DNA from: CAVSEK01 sp963726975
GTDB taxonomy: Bacteria > Actinomycetota > Actinomycetes > Mycobacteriales > SCTD01
NCBI GenBank assembly: GCA_963726975.1
Contig: CAVSEK010000004.1
Coordinates: forward strand, 62,001-126,000
Length of the DNA stretch: 64,000 nt
Direction: 5' to 3'
This document shows positions 52,301 to 60,699 of the stretch, in pieces (position 1 is the first letter of the stretch; each line of letters begins with the position of its first letter). The notes beneath the pieces were generated by a model, which searched no databases, was not told the origin of the DNA, and saw nothing but the letters and a program-made list of their open reading frames with translations. The position numbers and the translations under genes are program-made.

Positions 52301-52598
52301 GTCGCTGCCGATCGTCGGCGTGAACACGTTCGTCCGCCCCGACAGCGAGGTGTCGCCCGCGACCGTCGAGCTGGCCCGGGCCACCGAGGCGGAGAAGCGG
52401 TCGCAGCTGGAGCGGCTGGCCGACTTCCACGCCCGGCACCGCGAGGAGGCCCCCGCGGCGCTGGCCCGCCTGCAGCAGGTGGCCACGGACGGCGGCAACG
52501 TCTTCGCGGCGCTCGTCGAGGCCGTGCGGTCGTGCTCGCTCGGCCAGGTCTCCGAGGCGTTCTTCGAGGTCGGCGGCCAGTACCGCCGCAACGTCTGA
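49388..52598 (+). CDS. icmF: Fused isobutyryl-CoA mutase (IcmF), one frameshift
   Basis: Adenosylcobalamin-dependent mutase fused to its own G-protein chaperone, about 1069 residues. B12-binding domain 1-135 with HDAAINIMRRVLQ and VAVSSYQGGH (DxHxxG-like), G-domain about 190-420 with Walker A GITGTGGSGKSSLTDEL and ETPGVGQGDATI, and TIM-barrel mutase (about 540-1069; RENLPGTYPFTAGVFP, NTCIFSTEFALR, ISGYHIAEAGANPLSQ). The middle breaks at 50234-50237: removal of one C in AACQR(V) restores SGPDLVVVETPG. Without the repair the ATG protein would end in noise. Interconverts isobutyryl- and n-butyryl-CoA, linking valine and fatty acid metabolism. Confidence 0.94.
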
Positions 52599-52602
52599 CG
52601 CC

Positions 52603-53088
52603 GTGGACCCGATCGCCGAGGCGGCCCGGCACTGGGACGAGCACGGCTGGGGCGAGGCCACCGCGGGCATGGTGGCGGTCACCTCCCTCATGCGCGCCCA
52701 GCAGATCGTGCAGGCGCGCGTCGACGAGGCGCTGCGCCCGTACGGCCTGACCTTCGCCCGCTACGAGCTGCTCATGCTGCTGTCCTTCAGCCGCACCGGT
52801 GCCCTGCCGGTGAGCGTGGCCGGGGCGCGGCTGCAGGTCCACCCGACGAGCGTGACGAGCGCGGTCGACCGGCTGCAGCGGGCCGGGCTCGTCGAGCGGG
52901 TCCCGCACCCCACCGACGGGCGCGCCGTGCTGCTCAGCATCACCGAGCAGGGCCGGACGCTGGCCGGCGAGGCCACCGAGGCGCTCAACGTCAAGGTGTT
53001 CGCCGAGCCCGGCCTGCCGCCCCGTCGCCTGCAGACCCTCGTGGGGGCGCTGCGCGACCTCCGGCGAGCGGCCGGTGACCCCTGCTGA
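52603..53088 (+). CDS. MarR-family transcriptional regulator
   Basis: A 161-residue MarR winged-helix protein: LTFARYELLMLLSFSR, DNA-recognition LQVHPTSVTSAVDRLQRAGLVERVPHPTDGRAVLLSITEQGR (over about 80-125). Four bases after icmF, so it is cotranscribed and may control icmF via the inverted repeat at the icmF promoter. Confidence 0.9.
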   Translation: MDPIAEAARHWDEHGWGEATAGMVAVTSLMRAQQIVQARVDEALRPYGLTFARYELLMLLSFSRTGALPVSVAGARLQVHPTSVTSAVDRLQRAGLVERVPHPTDGRAVLLSITEQGRTLAGEATEALNVKVFAEPGLPPRRLQTLVGALRDLRRAAGDPC

Positions 53089-53188
53089 CCCGTGGGCGAC
53101 GGCGGGAGGTCGGGGGACTTGCGCCGAGGGCCGGACAGGACTAGATCGGGACCAGCGCCGCCGCCGGCGGCCTGACCCGGGAGGCCTG

Positions 53189-53791
53189 ATGGCCTGGACG
53201 ATGAAGGGCACGTACTTCGAGAACTGCTCCTGCAACACCATCTGCCCGTGCACGTGGTCGGCCTTCACCGCGCCCGCCGACACCGAGCGCTGCCGGGCGC
53301 TGCTCGCCTTCCACGTCGACGACGGCCAGGTGGACGGGGTCGACGTCGCCGGGCTCGGCTTCGCGATGCTCGTGGACACCCCGCGGGTGATGGCCGACGG
53401 CGGGTGGCGGATGGGCGTCTTCCTCGACGACGCGGCCACCCCGCAGCAGCAGGAGAGCCTCGGCGCGGTGCTCGGCGGCGCGCTCGGCGGCCCTCCCGCG
53501 GCCCTCGGCCCGCTGCTCGGGGAGATGCTCGGCATCCAGGTGGTGCCCTTCGACTACTCCGACGACGGGCTGCGCCACCGGGTGCGGATCGGCGACGGCG
53601 TCGACATCGAGGTCGAGGACTACGTCGCCGGCGGGGCGGACGGACCGGTCCGGCTCACGCACGTCTCCCACCCGGCGGGCACGACGCTCACCGTGGGCAG
53701 GGGGCTGCGGTCGCGCGTGTCGGCCTTCGGCATCGAGCTCGACGGGGAGGGGCGCAGCGCCCTGTCCGCGCCCTTCGCCTGGTCGGCGTGA
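53189..53791 (+). CDS. DUF1326 protein
   Basis: A 200-residue DUF1326 protein with the N-terminal cysteine cluster NCSCNTICPCTW (residues 12-23), likely a metal- or heme-binding site, followed by a beta-rich domain. Together with the next membrane protein (DUF2182) it forms a recurrent pair of unknown role. ATG 53189 follows GGGAGG. The stop overlaps the DUF2182 start. Confidence 0.8.
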   Translation: MAWTMKGTYFENCSCNTICPCTWSAFTAPADTERCRALLAFHVDDGQVDGVDVAGLGFAMLVDTPRVMADGGWRMGVFLDDAATPQQQESLGAVLGGALGGPPAALGPLLGEMLGIQVVPFDYSDDGLRHRVRIGDGVDIEVEDYVAGGADGPVRLTHVSHPAGTTLTVGRGLRSRVSAFGIELDGEGRSALSAPFAWSA

Positions 53792-54597
53792 CCGCCGGGA
53801 CCGGCTTGGCGCCCGGGACGGTCCGACGCCCGGCAGCGCTGCTGCGCCGCGGCGTGCCCGGCGCCTCGGCGCTGCTGGTCGTCGCCGCCGTCGCCTGGGT
53901 GCTCACCGTGCGGGGTGCCGCGGCGATGGGCGGCGCCGCGCCGGGCCGGGCGGGCCTGTCGCTGCCGGCCTTCCTCGTCGCCTGGTCCTTGATGATGACA
54001 GCCATGATGCTTCCCGCCGTGGCGCCCGTCGCGACGCTCTACGCGCGGACGGTCCGCGGGCACCGGGGGATGCGGCTCGCGGCGTTCACGGTCGGGTACC
54101 TGCTCGTCTGGACCGCCGCGGGCGTGCCGGCCTTCGTGCTCGCCGACGCGGCGGGGCGGCTCGCGGGCAGCAGCCCGGTCGCGGCCCGGGTCGCCGCGGT
54201 CGTCGTGTTCACCGCCTGCGGGCTCTACCAGCTCACGTCGTGGAAGGACCGCTGCCTGCAGCACTGCCGCTCCCCGCTGTCGCTGCTGCTGCAGTACGGC
54301 TCGTACCGCGGCCGCGGCCGCGACCTCGCCGCCGGGGCGCACCACGGGGCGTACTGCGCGGGGTGCTGCTGGGCGCTGTTCGCGGTGCTGCTGGCGGTCG
54401 GGGTGATGAACCTGCCCGCGATGCTCCTGCTGACGGTCGTGGTGCTCCTGGAGAAGCTGTGGTCCCGCGGCGTCGGCGTCGCCCGGGCCGTCGGCGTGGC
54501 GGCGCTCGTCCTGGCGGCCCTGGTCGCGGTGGCGCCGCAGCTGGCCCCCGGCCTGCACGCGCCCGCAGGCGGGACGACGCCGATGCGCATGGGCTGA
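53788..54597 (+). CDS. DUF2182 predicted metal-binding membrane protein
   Basis: A 269-residue protein with about seven hydrophobic segments, MMTAMMLPAVAPV, a conserved YQLTSWKDRCLQHCRSPLSLL motif and AHHGAYCAGCCWALF. The Cys/His residues on the membrane are the predicted metal site. Coupled to DUF1326 by a GTGA overlap. The pair may move or sense a metal; not tested. Confidence 0.8.
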   Translation: MTAGTGLAPGTVRRPAALLRRGVPGASALLVVAAVAWVLTVRGAAAMGGAAPGRAGLSLPAFLVAWSLMMTAMMLPAVAPVATLYARTVRGHRGMRLAAFTVGYLLVWTAAGVPAFVLADAAGRLAGSSPVAARVAAVVVFTACGLYQLTSWKDRCLQHCRSPLSLLLQYGSYRGRGRDLAAGAHHGAYCAGCCWALFAVLLAVGVMNLPAMLLLTVVVLLEKLWSRGVGVARAVGVAALVLAALVAVAPQLAPGLHAPAGGTTPMRMG

Positions 54598-54640
54598 CAC
54601 CCGCCGGGTGACCCCCGCGCACCACCCGGCCTGACCCCTT

Positions 54641-55357
54641 GTGACCACCCCGGCGCACCGTCACTGGTCGTTGTTGCTCAACTACGCGGAGCACGGGCGC
54701 GAGCCCGCCCGGCGCACGGCATCCTGGACCGGCGCGGGCCCTCCGCCGCGCCCGGCGAGGGGACCTGCGGTGCAGTGGTGGGTGGTGGCTGCCGCCGCGG
54801 ACGGGGTCGTCGCCCTCGCCTACCTGGGCATCTCGGCCGCGATCTTCCTGCCGCTGCTCCGCGCCGGCGAGCTGTTCACCAACCGCCTGGGCACGGCCAC
54901 CGGCGCCATCTTCTACACCTGCGCGGTGGGCCACGGCCTGCACGTGACGCACGCCCTGCTCCCCCTCGCGGGCGCCGACAGCCCGGAGACGGCCGGCGCC
55001 CGGGCCGTCGCGCTGCACGACGCGGTCTGGGCGGTCGTCACCGCCGTCATCGGCGTCTACTACTGGACCCTGCGGCGGACGTACGGCCGGCTGCTCGAGG
55101 GCGGGACCCTGTTCGCCGACCTGCAGGCCCGTCAGCGGGAGGCCGTCGAGGTCAACGACGAGATCGTGCAGAACCTCGTCGCGACCCAGCTCGCCCGCGG
55201 CCTGGGGCGCGACGCCGAGGCCGATGCCGCGCTCGCCCGGGCGCTCACCGGCGCCCAGGACCTCGTCGGGCGGCTGCTCGCCGACTCCTCCCAGGGCCGG
55301 GCACCGGCCGCCGGTGACTTCGTGCGGCACGCGGCACCGGCGGCCGGCGCCCGGTGA
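54641..55357 (+). CDS. Membrane protein with a kinase-like DHp helix lacking the phospho-His
   Basis: A 238-residue protein with four hydrophobic segments (residues 45-155) then a helical C-terminus EAVEVNDEIVQNLVATQLA...ALARALTGAQDLVGRLLADS that mirrors the dimerisation helices of HisKA_3 kinases. The phospho-acceptor His of the usual HD motif is Asn (VNDEIVQ), and no ATPase domain follows. It probably dimerises or senses for the downstream kinase. GTG overlap couples it to the REC-kinase gene. Confidence 0.65.
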   Translation: MTTPAHRHWSLLLNYAEHGREPARRTASWTGAGPPPRPARGPAVQWWVVAAAADGVVALAYLGISAAIFLPLLRAGELFTNRLGTATGAIFYTCAVGHGLHVTHALLPLAGADSPETAGARAVALHDAVWAVVTAVIGVYYWTLRRTYGRLLEGGTLFADLQARQREAVEVNDEIVQNLVATQLARGLGRDAEADAALARALTGAQDLVGRLLADSSQGRAPAAGDFVRHAAPAAGAR

Positions 55358-56961
55358 ACCAGGTCGGCAGCGCGGACCGCGTCCGGGTGCTCGTGGCCGA
55401 CGACGCCGAGGAGGTCCGCACCCTGGTCCGGCTGGTCCTGGAGGACAGCGGCCTCGAGGTGGTGGCCGAGGCCACGAACGGCGCCGAGGCCGTCGCCCTG
55501 GCGGAGGCCCACCGCCCTCAGGTCCTGCTCCTGGACGTCGCCATGCCCGTGATGGACGGTCTCGAGGCGCTCGACGCGCTGCGCCGCCGCTGTCCCGACG
55601 TCCCCGTCGTCATGCACTCCGGCTTCGCGGCGGCCGACCTGGCGGACCGCTGCCTGCGCTCGGGTGCCGTCGCCTACGTGCAGAAGGGGGGCGACCCGGC
55701 ACCCCTGGCGGCCGCCCTGCGCGCCGCGGCCCTCGGCGGACTCCCGGCAGTCCCGGCGCCCCGCAGCGCCCCGTACGCACCGACCGTCCCCCGGGGAGCC
55801 GCCCACGACCGGGCCCGGCGCCGACCGGGAGCGCTCCTGCTCGCCCGGCTGCGGCGACGCCGCTGCGAGGCCCTGGCGGCGGTCCTGCACGCCCTCGTCC
55901 TCGGGCTGCAGACGGCGCTCGGCCCCGGCGACCCGGCGGCCACGCTCTCGCTGCTGCACGTCGTCCCGGTCACCCTGCTCGCCCGCCGGTCGGGCCTGCG
56001 CGGAGGCGCCCTCGGCGCTGCCGTCGGGACCGCCCTGCTCGCGCTGCACCTGCAGCTGCGCGCAGCCCCTCCCCCGGGCTGGACCGCCACCGTCCCGGTG
56101 GTCCTCGCGCTGCTCGTCGCCGCGGTCGGCGTCGGCGCGTCGGCGGACCGCCTGCAGCTGCTGCTCTCCGACGAGCAGCGCTCGTCGGAGGCGGTCGTCG
56201 CGGCGAACCAGCAGCTGGCGAAGGCCCTCGCCGAGAGCCGCCGCACGGTCGGCGCCCTCGAGGCGGCCAACGGCGACCTGACGCAGTTCGGCTACGTCGT
56301 CAGCCACGACCTCGCCGACCCGCTGCGCACGATGTCCGGTTTCTGCGGCCTGCTGGAGGCCGACTACGCCGACGTCCTCGACGACCGGGGCCGCGAGTAC
56401 CTGGGGCTCGTGCGCTCGGGCGCGGTGCGGATGCGGGCGCTCATCGACGACCTGCGGACCTACACCGCCGCCGGCCAGCGCGACCTCGTGCCCGCGCCGG
56501 TGGACCTCGCGCTCGTGGTGGCGGACGTGCGCGCGGCGCTCGCCGCGCGCCTCGAGGAACGGCACGCCGTCGTCGAGCACGGGCCGCTGCCCACCGTGCT
56601 CGGGGACCGCTCCATGCTCGCCGTCGTCCTGCAGAACCTCGTGGCCAACGCGGTCAAGTTCAACGCGAGCGGCGCACCCACCGTCCGGCTCAGCGCCCGG
56701 CCCGCGGCCGCCGGCGCCTGGGCGGTCGACGTCCGCGACAACGGGATCGGCATCGACCCCGGCTCCGCCGACCGCGTCTTCGGGCTGTTCGCCCGGCTGC
56801 ACGCCCGTGAGGAGTACCCCGGCACGGGGCTCGGGCTCGCCGTGGCCAGGCGCGTGGTGGAGCGCCACGACGGGCACATCGAGGTGCTGCCGGTGCCGTC
56901 GGGCGCCCTGCTCCGGATCACGATCCCCGGGGTGCCGGCCGGCGGCGGGGCGTGCGGGTGA
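55354..56961 (+). CDS. Receiver-domain/membrane histidine kinase
   Basis: A 535-residue hybrid with the receiver at the front: REC 9-125 with DD (VADDAEEV), phospho-Asp in LLLDVAMPVMDG and Lys in AYVQKGG; then a hydrophobic membrane region (about 175-260); HisKA with YVVSHDLADPLRT (about 315); HATPase with QNLVANAVKFNASG, VRDNGIGID and GTGLGLAV. A REC domain preceding a kinase is less common than the reverse order; the kinase may autophosphorylate and be gated by its own receiver. Overlaps the previous and next genes. Confidence 0.88.
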   Translation: MNQVGSADRVRVLVADDAEEVRTLVRLVLEDSGLEVVAEATNGAEAVALAEAHRPQVLLLDVAMPVMDGLEALDALRRRCPDVPVVMHSGFAAADLADRCLRSGAVAYVQKGGDPAPLAAALRAAALGGLPAVPAPRSAPYAPTVPRGAAHDRARRRPGALLLARLRRRRCEALAAVLHALVLGLQTALGPGDPAATLSLLHVVPVTLLARRSGLRGGALGAAVGTALLALHLQLRAAPPPGWTATVPVVLALLVAAVGVGASADRLQLLLSDEQRSSEAVVAANQQLAKALAESRRTVGALEAANGDLTQFGYVVSHDLADPLRTMSGFCGLLEADYADVLDDRGREYLGLVRSGAVRMRALIDDLRTYTAAGQRDLVPAPVDLALVVADVRAALAARLEERHAVVEHGPLPTVLGDRSMLAVVLQNLVANAVKFNASGAPTVRLSARPAAAGAWAVDVRDNGIGIDPGSADRVFGLFARLHAREEYPGTGLGLAVARRVVERHDGHIEVLPVPSGALLRITIPGVPAGGGACG

Positions 56962-59537
56962 GGACGCCCGCGGCCCCGGACCGACCGCGGCCCGGGGCCA
57001 CCGGCCGCCACCCGGTGGTGCTCGCCGACGACTCGCTGGACATGCGGCTGCTGCTGCGCGCGGTCCTGGAGCGGTCGGGGTGCTTCGCCGTCGTCGGAGA
57101 GGCCGCCGAGGGCACCCGCGCCATCGAGCTCAGCCTGCGGCTTCAGCCCGCCCTGCTGGTCCTCGACCTGTCGATGCCGGGCGTGGACGGCTTCGCCGTG
57201 CTCTCCGAGCTGCGCGTCCGCGCACCGGGCGTGGCGGTGGTCGTGCACACCGGCCTGGCCAGCGAGCTCACCGGGCTCGGCCCGGAGGACGGCGTCGCGG
57301 CCTACCTGCCCAAGGACCTGCCCGACGGCGAGCTCGTCGCGCGGCTCCTGGAGGTGGTCGGGGCGCCGCGGGCGCTGCCCTCACCGCGCGCGGCGACCTC
57401 CCCGGTCGCCGTCGACCTCGTCTCGCGGCTGGGCGCGGCCCTGCGCTTCCAGGACGAGCTGCTCGCGAGCGGGCCCGGCCCGGACCAGGTGCTGGCCCTG
57501 CTCGCCGACCACGCCGCGGAGCTCGTCGGCGCGACGGGCAGCGGGTTCGCCGTCCTCGAGGGCGGCGGCCTGCACCTGCGGGGGTGCCGCGGCCTGCTCG
57601 CCGGGGCCGAGGGCGCCCGGTGGGACGCCGACGGCGGCCTGGCGGCGACGGCCCTGCGCGACGGTCAGGTGCTCAGCAGCGCGGCTGGCCGGACCGCGAC
57701 GGGCCCCTGGGCCGGGCTCGGCGTCGGGTCGCTCGTCGCGGTGCCGCTGCGTCCCACCCGGCACCCCCACCTCGTCCTCACCCTCGCCTCGCCGCACCCC
57801 GGCGCGTTCGACAACCACGACCGGCACGTGCTGGCGCTCGTGTCGCGCGTCGCGGCGGCCCGCCTCGACCTGGCCCACACCAGCGACGCCCTCGCCGCGT
57901 CCGAGCGGCTCTTCCGCACGACCCTGGACGGCGCGCCCATCGGCACCGGCGTCGTCTCCCTGGAGGGCTGCTGGCTGCAGGTCAACGACGCGCTGTCGCG
58001 CACCGTCGGCCACCCGCGCGAGGCGCTGCTCGGCCGCCACCTGCAGGCGCTCGTCCACCCCGCCGACGTCCCGAGCGGGCAGGTCGACCTCGACCTGCTG
58101 CTCGCGGGTGCGGTCACCGGCTGCTCGCGGGAGACCCGCTTCCGGCACGCCGACGGGCACACCGTCTGGGCACGCCGGCACCTGTCGCTGGTGCGCGACG
58201 AGGCCGGGACGCCGCAGCACCTCGTCGTGCAGGTCGAGGACATCAGCGAGGTCAAGGCGCAGCAGTCGGCGCTCGAGCGGCTCACGCTCACCGACCCGCT
58301 CACCGGGCTGGCCAACCGCACCCTCGTCATGGACCGGCTCGACACCGCGCTGCAGCGGCTGCGCCGCAGCCGCGGGCGGGTCGCCTTCCTCATCGTCGAC
58401 CTCGACCACTTCAAGGTGGTCAACGACAGCCTCGGCCACCAGGCGGGCGACGCCCTCGTCGTCGCCGTCGGCGCGCGGCTGCGCCAGCTCGCCCGGGCGC
58501 AGGACACCGTCGGCCGGCTCGGCGGCGACGAGTTCGTGCTGCTGCTCGAGGACCTCGACAGCACCGACGACGCAAACGGCATCGGGCAACGGGTCGTCGA
58601 CGCGCTCACCCGGCCCTTCCACCTGCCCGGGTTCGGCGAGGTGCGGGTCGGCGGCAGCGTCGGGGTCGCGACGACCACCTCCGCGGCGGTGACCCGCGAC
58701 GACCTCTACCGGCAGGCCGACCTCGCGCTCTACCAGGCCAAGGCCGACGGCCGCGGCCAGGCGGCCGTCTTCGACCTGGCGATGCAGGCCACGGCGCAGC
58801 GCCGGCTGCAGGCCGAGAACGCGCTGCGGCGGGCCCTGGCCACCGACGGGCTCACCGCCCACTACCAGCCGATCGTCGACCTGCGGACCGGTCGCACGGT
58901 CGCGGCCGAGGCCCTCGCGCGGCTGCGCAGCGACCCGGCGCTGCCCGCGGGCGACCTCGTCGTCGTCGCCGAGGACTGCGGGCTCGTCGCCGAGCTGGAC
59001 GCCGTCGTGCTGCGGCAGGTCGCGCGGTGGACGCAGCACCCACCGCCCGGTGCCGCCGGCCTCACCGAGGTGCACGTCAACGTCTCCTCGGCCAGCCTGT
59101 CCTCGCCGGCCTGGCGCGAGGTGGCCCGCTCGCTCGGTCCGCGCCCGGTGCCGGTGTCGCTGGAGGTCACCGAGCGCACCCTGCTCGAGCCGAGCTCGCC
59201 GGGCTCGGCGGAGCTGGACGCGCTCATGGCGGCGGGCGTGCGGGTCGGCCTCGACGACTTCGGGACCGGCTTCTCGTCGCTGGCCTGCCTGCACGAGCGC
59301 GCCCTGTCGTTCGTGAAGCTCGACCGCTCCTTCGTCGTCCGGCTGCCCGGTTCGGCACGCGCCCGCGGCGTGGTCGAGGGCGTCGTCGGGATCGCCCACC
59401 GGCTCGGGCTGCTCGTCGTCGCGGAGGGCATCGAGACGCAGGACGAGCTCGCCGCGGTGCGCGCGCTGGGGTGCGACCGCGGTCAGGGCTGGCTGTTCGG
59501 CGCCGCCGTCCCGCTGGAGGCGCTCGGCGGCCGCTGA
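56958..59537 (+). CDS. REC-GAF-PAS-GGDEF-EAL c-di-GMP signalling protein
   Basis: An 859-residue protein: REC (about 20-135; phospho-Asp in VLDLSMPGVDG, Lys in YLPKD), GAF (about 165-300), PAS (about 310-430), GGDEF (about 440-600) and EAL (about 620-859). The cyclase has LGGDEF and a product-feedback I-site RAQD five residues before it. The phosphodiesterase keeps AEALARL, the Asn in HVNVSS, LEVTE, DDFGTG, KLDRSF, EGIET and GQGW. Both halves look active. GTG at 56958 is chosen by the GTGA overlap with the kinase stop; 56952 is an alternative. Third gene of the signalling operon. Confidence 0.9.
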   Translation: MRTPAAPDRPRPGATGRHPVVLADDSLDMRLLLRAVLERSGCFAVVGEAAEGTRAIELSLRLQPALLVLDLSMPGVDGFAVLSELRVRAPGVAVVVHTGLASELTGLGPEDGVAAYLPKDLPDGELVARLLEVVGAPRALPSPRAATSPVAVDLVSRLGAALRFQDELLASGPGPDQVLALLADHAAELVGATGSGFAVLEGGGLHLRGCRGLLAGAEGARWDADGGLAATALRDGQVLSSAAGRTATGPWAGLGVGSLVAVPLRPTRHPHLVLTLASPHPGAFDNHDRHVLALVSRVAAARLDLAHTSDALAASERLFRTTLDGAPIGTGVVSLEGCWLQVNDALSRTVGHPREALLGRHLQALVHPADVPSGQVDLDLLLAGAVTGCSRETRFRHADGHTVWARRHLSLVRDEAGTPQHLVVQVEDISEVKAQQSALERLTLTDPLTGLANRTLVMDRLDTALQRLRRSRGRVAFLIVDLDHFKVVNDSLGHQAGDALVVAVGARLRQLARAQDTVGRLGGDEFVLLLEDLDSTDDANGIGQRVVDALTRPFHLPGFGEVRVGGSVGVATTTSAAVTRDDLYRQADLALYQAKADGRGQAAVFDLAMQATAQRRLQAENALRRALATDGLTAHYQPIVDLRTGRTVAAEALARLRSDPALPAGDLVVVAEDCGLVAELDAVVLRQVARWTQHPPPGAAGLTEVHVNVSSASLSSPAWREVARSLGPRPVPVSLEVTERTLLEPSSPGSAELDALMAAGVRVGLDDFGTGFSSLACLHERALSFVKLDRSFVVRLPGSARARGVVEGVVGIAHRLGLLVVAEGIETQDELAAVRALGCDRGQGWLFGAAVPLEALGGR

Positions 59538-60667
59538 GCCCACGGGTCGGCGAGCAGCGCGTCGTGCTCCCCCAGCAGCGGCGGCGGCAGGCTGCCCTCG
59601 CGCACGGGGGTGTCGGACAGGCCGATCGGGGTGCGGACGTAGCGCAGCGGCCCGCGCACCGGGTCGTCGACCTCGAACGTGCTGCCGGCGGCCTCCGGAG
59701 CCTCGAACACCTGGTCCATCGAGCGCACCAGTCCCGCCGGGACGCCGGCCTGCTGGCAGCGCTCGACCCACTCGGCGCCCGGCCGCTGCAGGAACGCCTC
59801 CTGCAGCCGCCCGACGACCTCGTCGCGGTGCGCCACCCGCCCCGGGTTGGCCGCCAGCCGCGGGTCCGCGGCGAGGTCGGGCAGCCCGGCGAGCAGGGCG
59901 GTGGCGCGGAAGAGCTTGTCGTTGCCGGCCGCGACGACGAAGGGCAGGTCGCTGCTCTCGAACGACTGGTACGGGACGATGCTGGGGTGCGCGTTGCCGG
60001 ACAGGCCCGGCACGACGCCGCCGAGCAGGTGGCTGGCGCCCTGGCTGACGGTGCCGGCGAGCGCCGCCTCGTACAGCCCGACGGTCACGTGCTGACCGCG
60101 GCCGGTGCGCTCCCGGGCGTGGAGCGCGGCGAGCACGCCGTTGCTGGCCCACAGCCCGGTCATGACGTCGAGCACGGCGATGCCGGCCTTGACCGGCCGA
60201 CCCTCCCCCGTCACCGACATGAGGCCGCTGGCGGCCTGCATGAGCAGGTCGTAGCCGGGCTGACCGGTGTCGACCCGCGCGAAGGCCGGCACCGAGCAGT
60301 AGACGAGCCGCGGGTTGCGGGCCGAGAGCACGTCCCAGCCCAGACCGAGCCGGTCCATGACGCCCGACCGGAAGTTCTCCACGACGACGTCGCAGTCGTC
60401 GGCGAGCCGCAGCGCCGCCTCCCGCCCGTCCTCGGCGGCGAGGTCGAGCACGACCGAGCGCTTGCCCCGATTGACGCTGAGGAAGTACGTCGCGTCGTCG
60501 CCGCGGAACGGCGGGCCCCAGCCGCGGGTGTCGTCGCCGGTGCCCGGGCGCTCGACCTTGACGACGTCGGCACCGAGGTCGCTGAGCAGCATCGTCGCCA
60601 GCGGCCCGGCGAGCACCCGGGTGAAGTCGAGCACGCGCAGTCCGTCGAGCGGCGGCGGGGACGGCAC
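59483..60667 (-). CDS. CaiB/BaiF family CoA-transferase
   Basis: Class III CoA-transferase of 394 residues: LRVLDFTRVLAGPLATMLLSDLGADVVKVE (residues 9-38), NRGKRSV, VENFRSGVMDRLGL, and the catalytic Asp in AVLDVMTGLWA (about 170). Transfers CoA between organic acids; substrate unknown. GTG at 60667 follows TAGGGT six bases upstream. Its last 55 bases overlap the c-di-GMP gene tail to tail. Confidence 0.9.
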   Translation of the reverse strand: MPSPPPLDGLRVLDFTRVLAGPLATMLLSDLGADVVKVERPGTGDDTRGWGPPFRGDDATYFLSVNRGKRSVVLDLAAEDGREAALRLADDCDVVVENFRSGVMDRLGLGWDVLSARNPRLVYCSVPAFARVDTGQPGYDLLMQAASGLMSVTGEGRPVKAGIAVLDVMTGLWASNGVLAALHARERTGRGQHVTVGLYEAALAGTVSQGASHLLGGVVPGLSGNAHPSIVPYQSFESSDLPFVVAAGNDKLFRATALLAGLPDLAADPRLAANPGRVAHRDEVVGRLQEAFLQRPGAEWVERCQQAGVPAGLVRSMDQVFEAPEAAGSTFEVDDPVRGPLRYVRTPIGLSDTPVREGSLPPPLLGEHDALLADPWAQRPPSASSGTAAPNSQP

Positions 60668-60673
60668 CCCGCG

Positions 60674-60679
60674 ACCCTA
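60674..60679 (-). promoter_or_regulatory. Leaderless -10 hexamer of the CoA-transferase
   Basis: TAGGGT six bases before the GTG at 60667. Confidence 0.55.
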
Positions 60680-60699
60680 CGGGCGCGTCCCCCTCCGCC

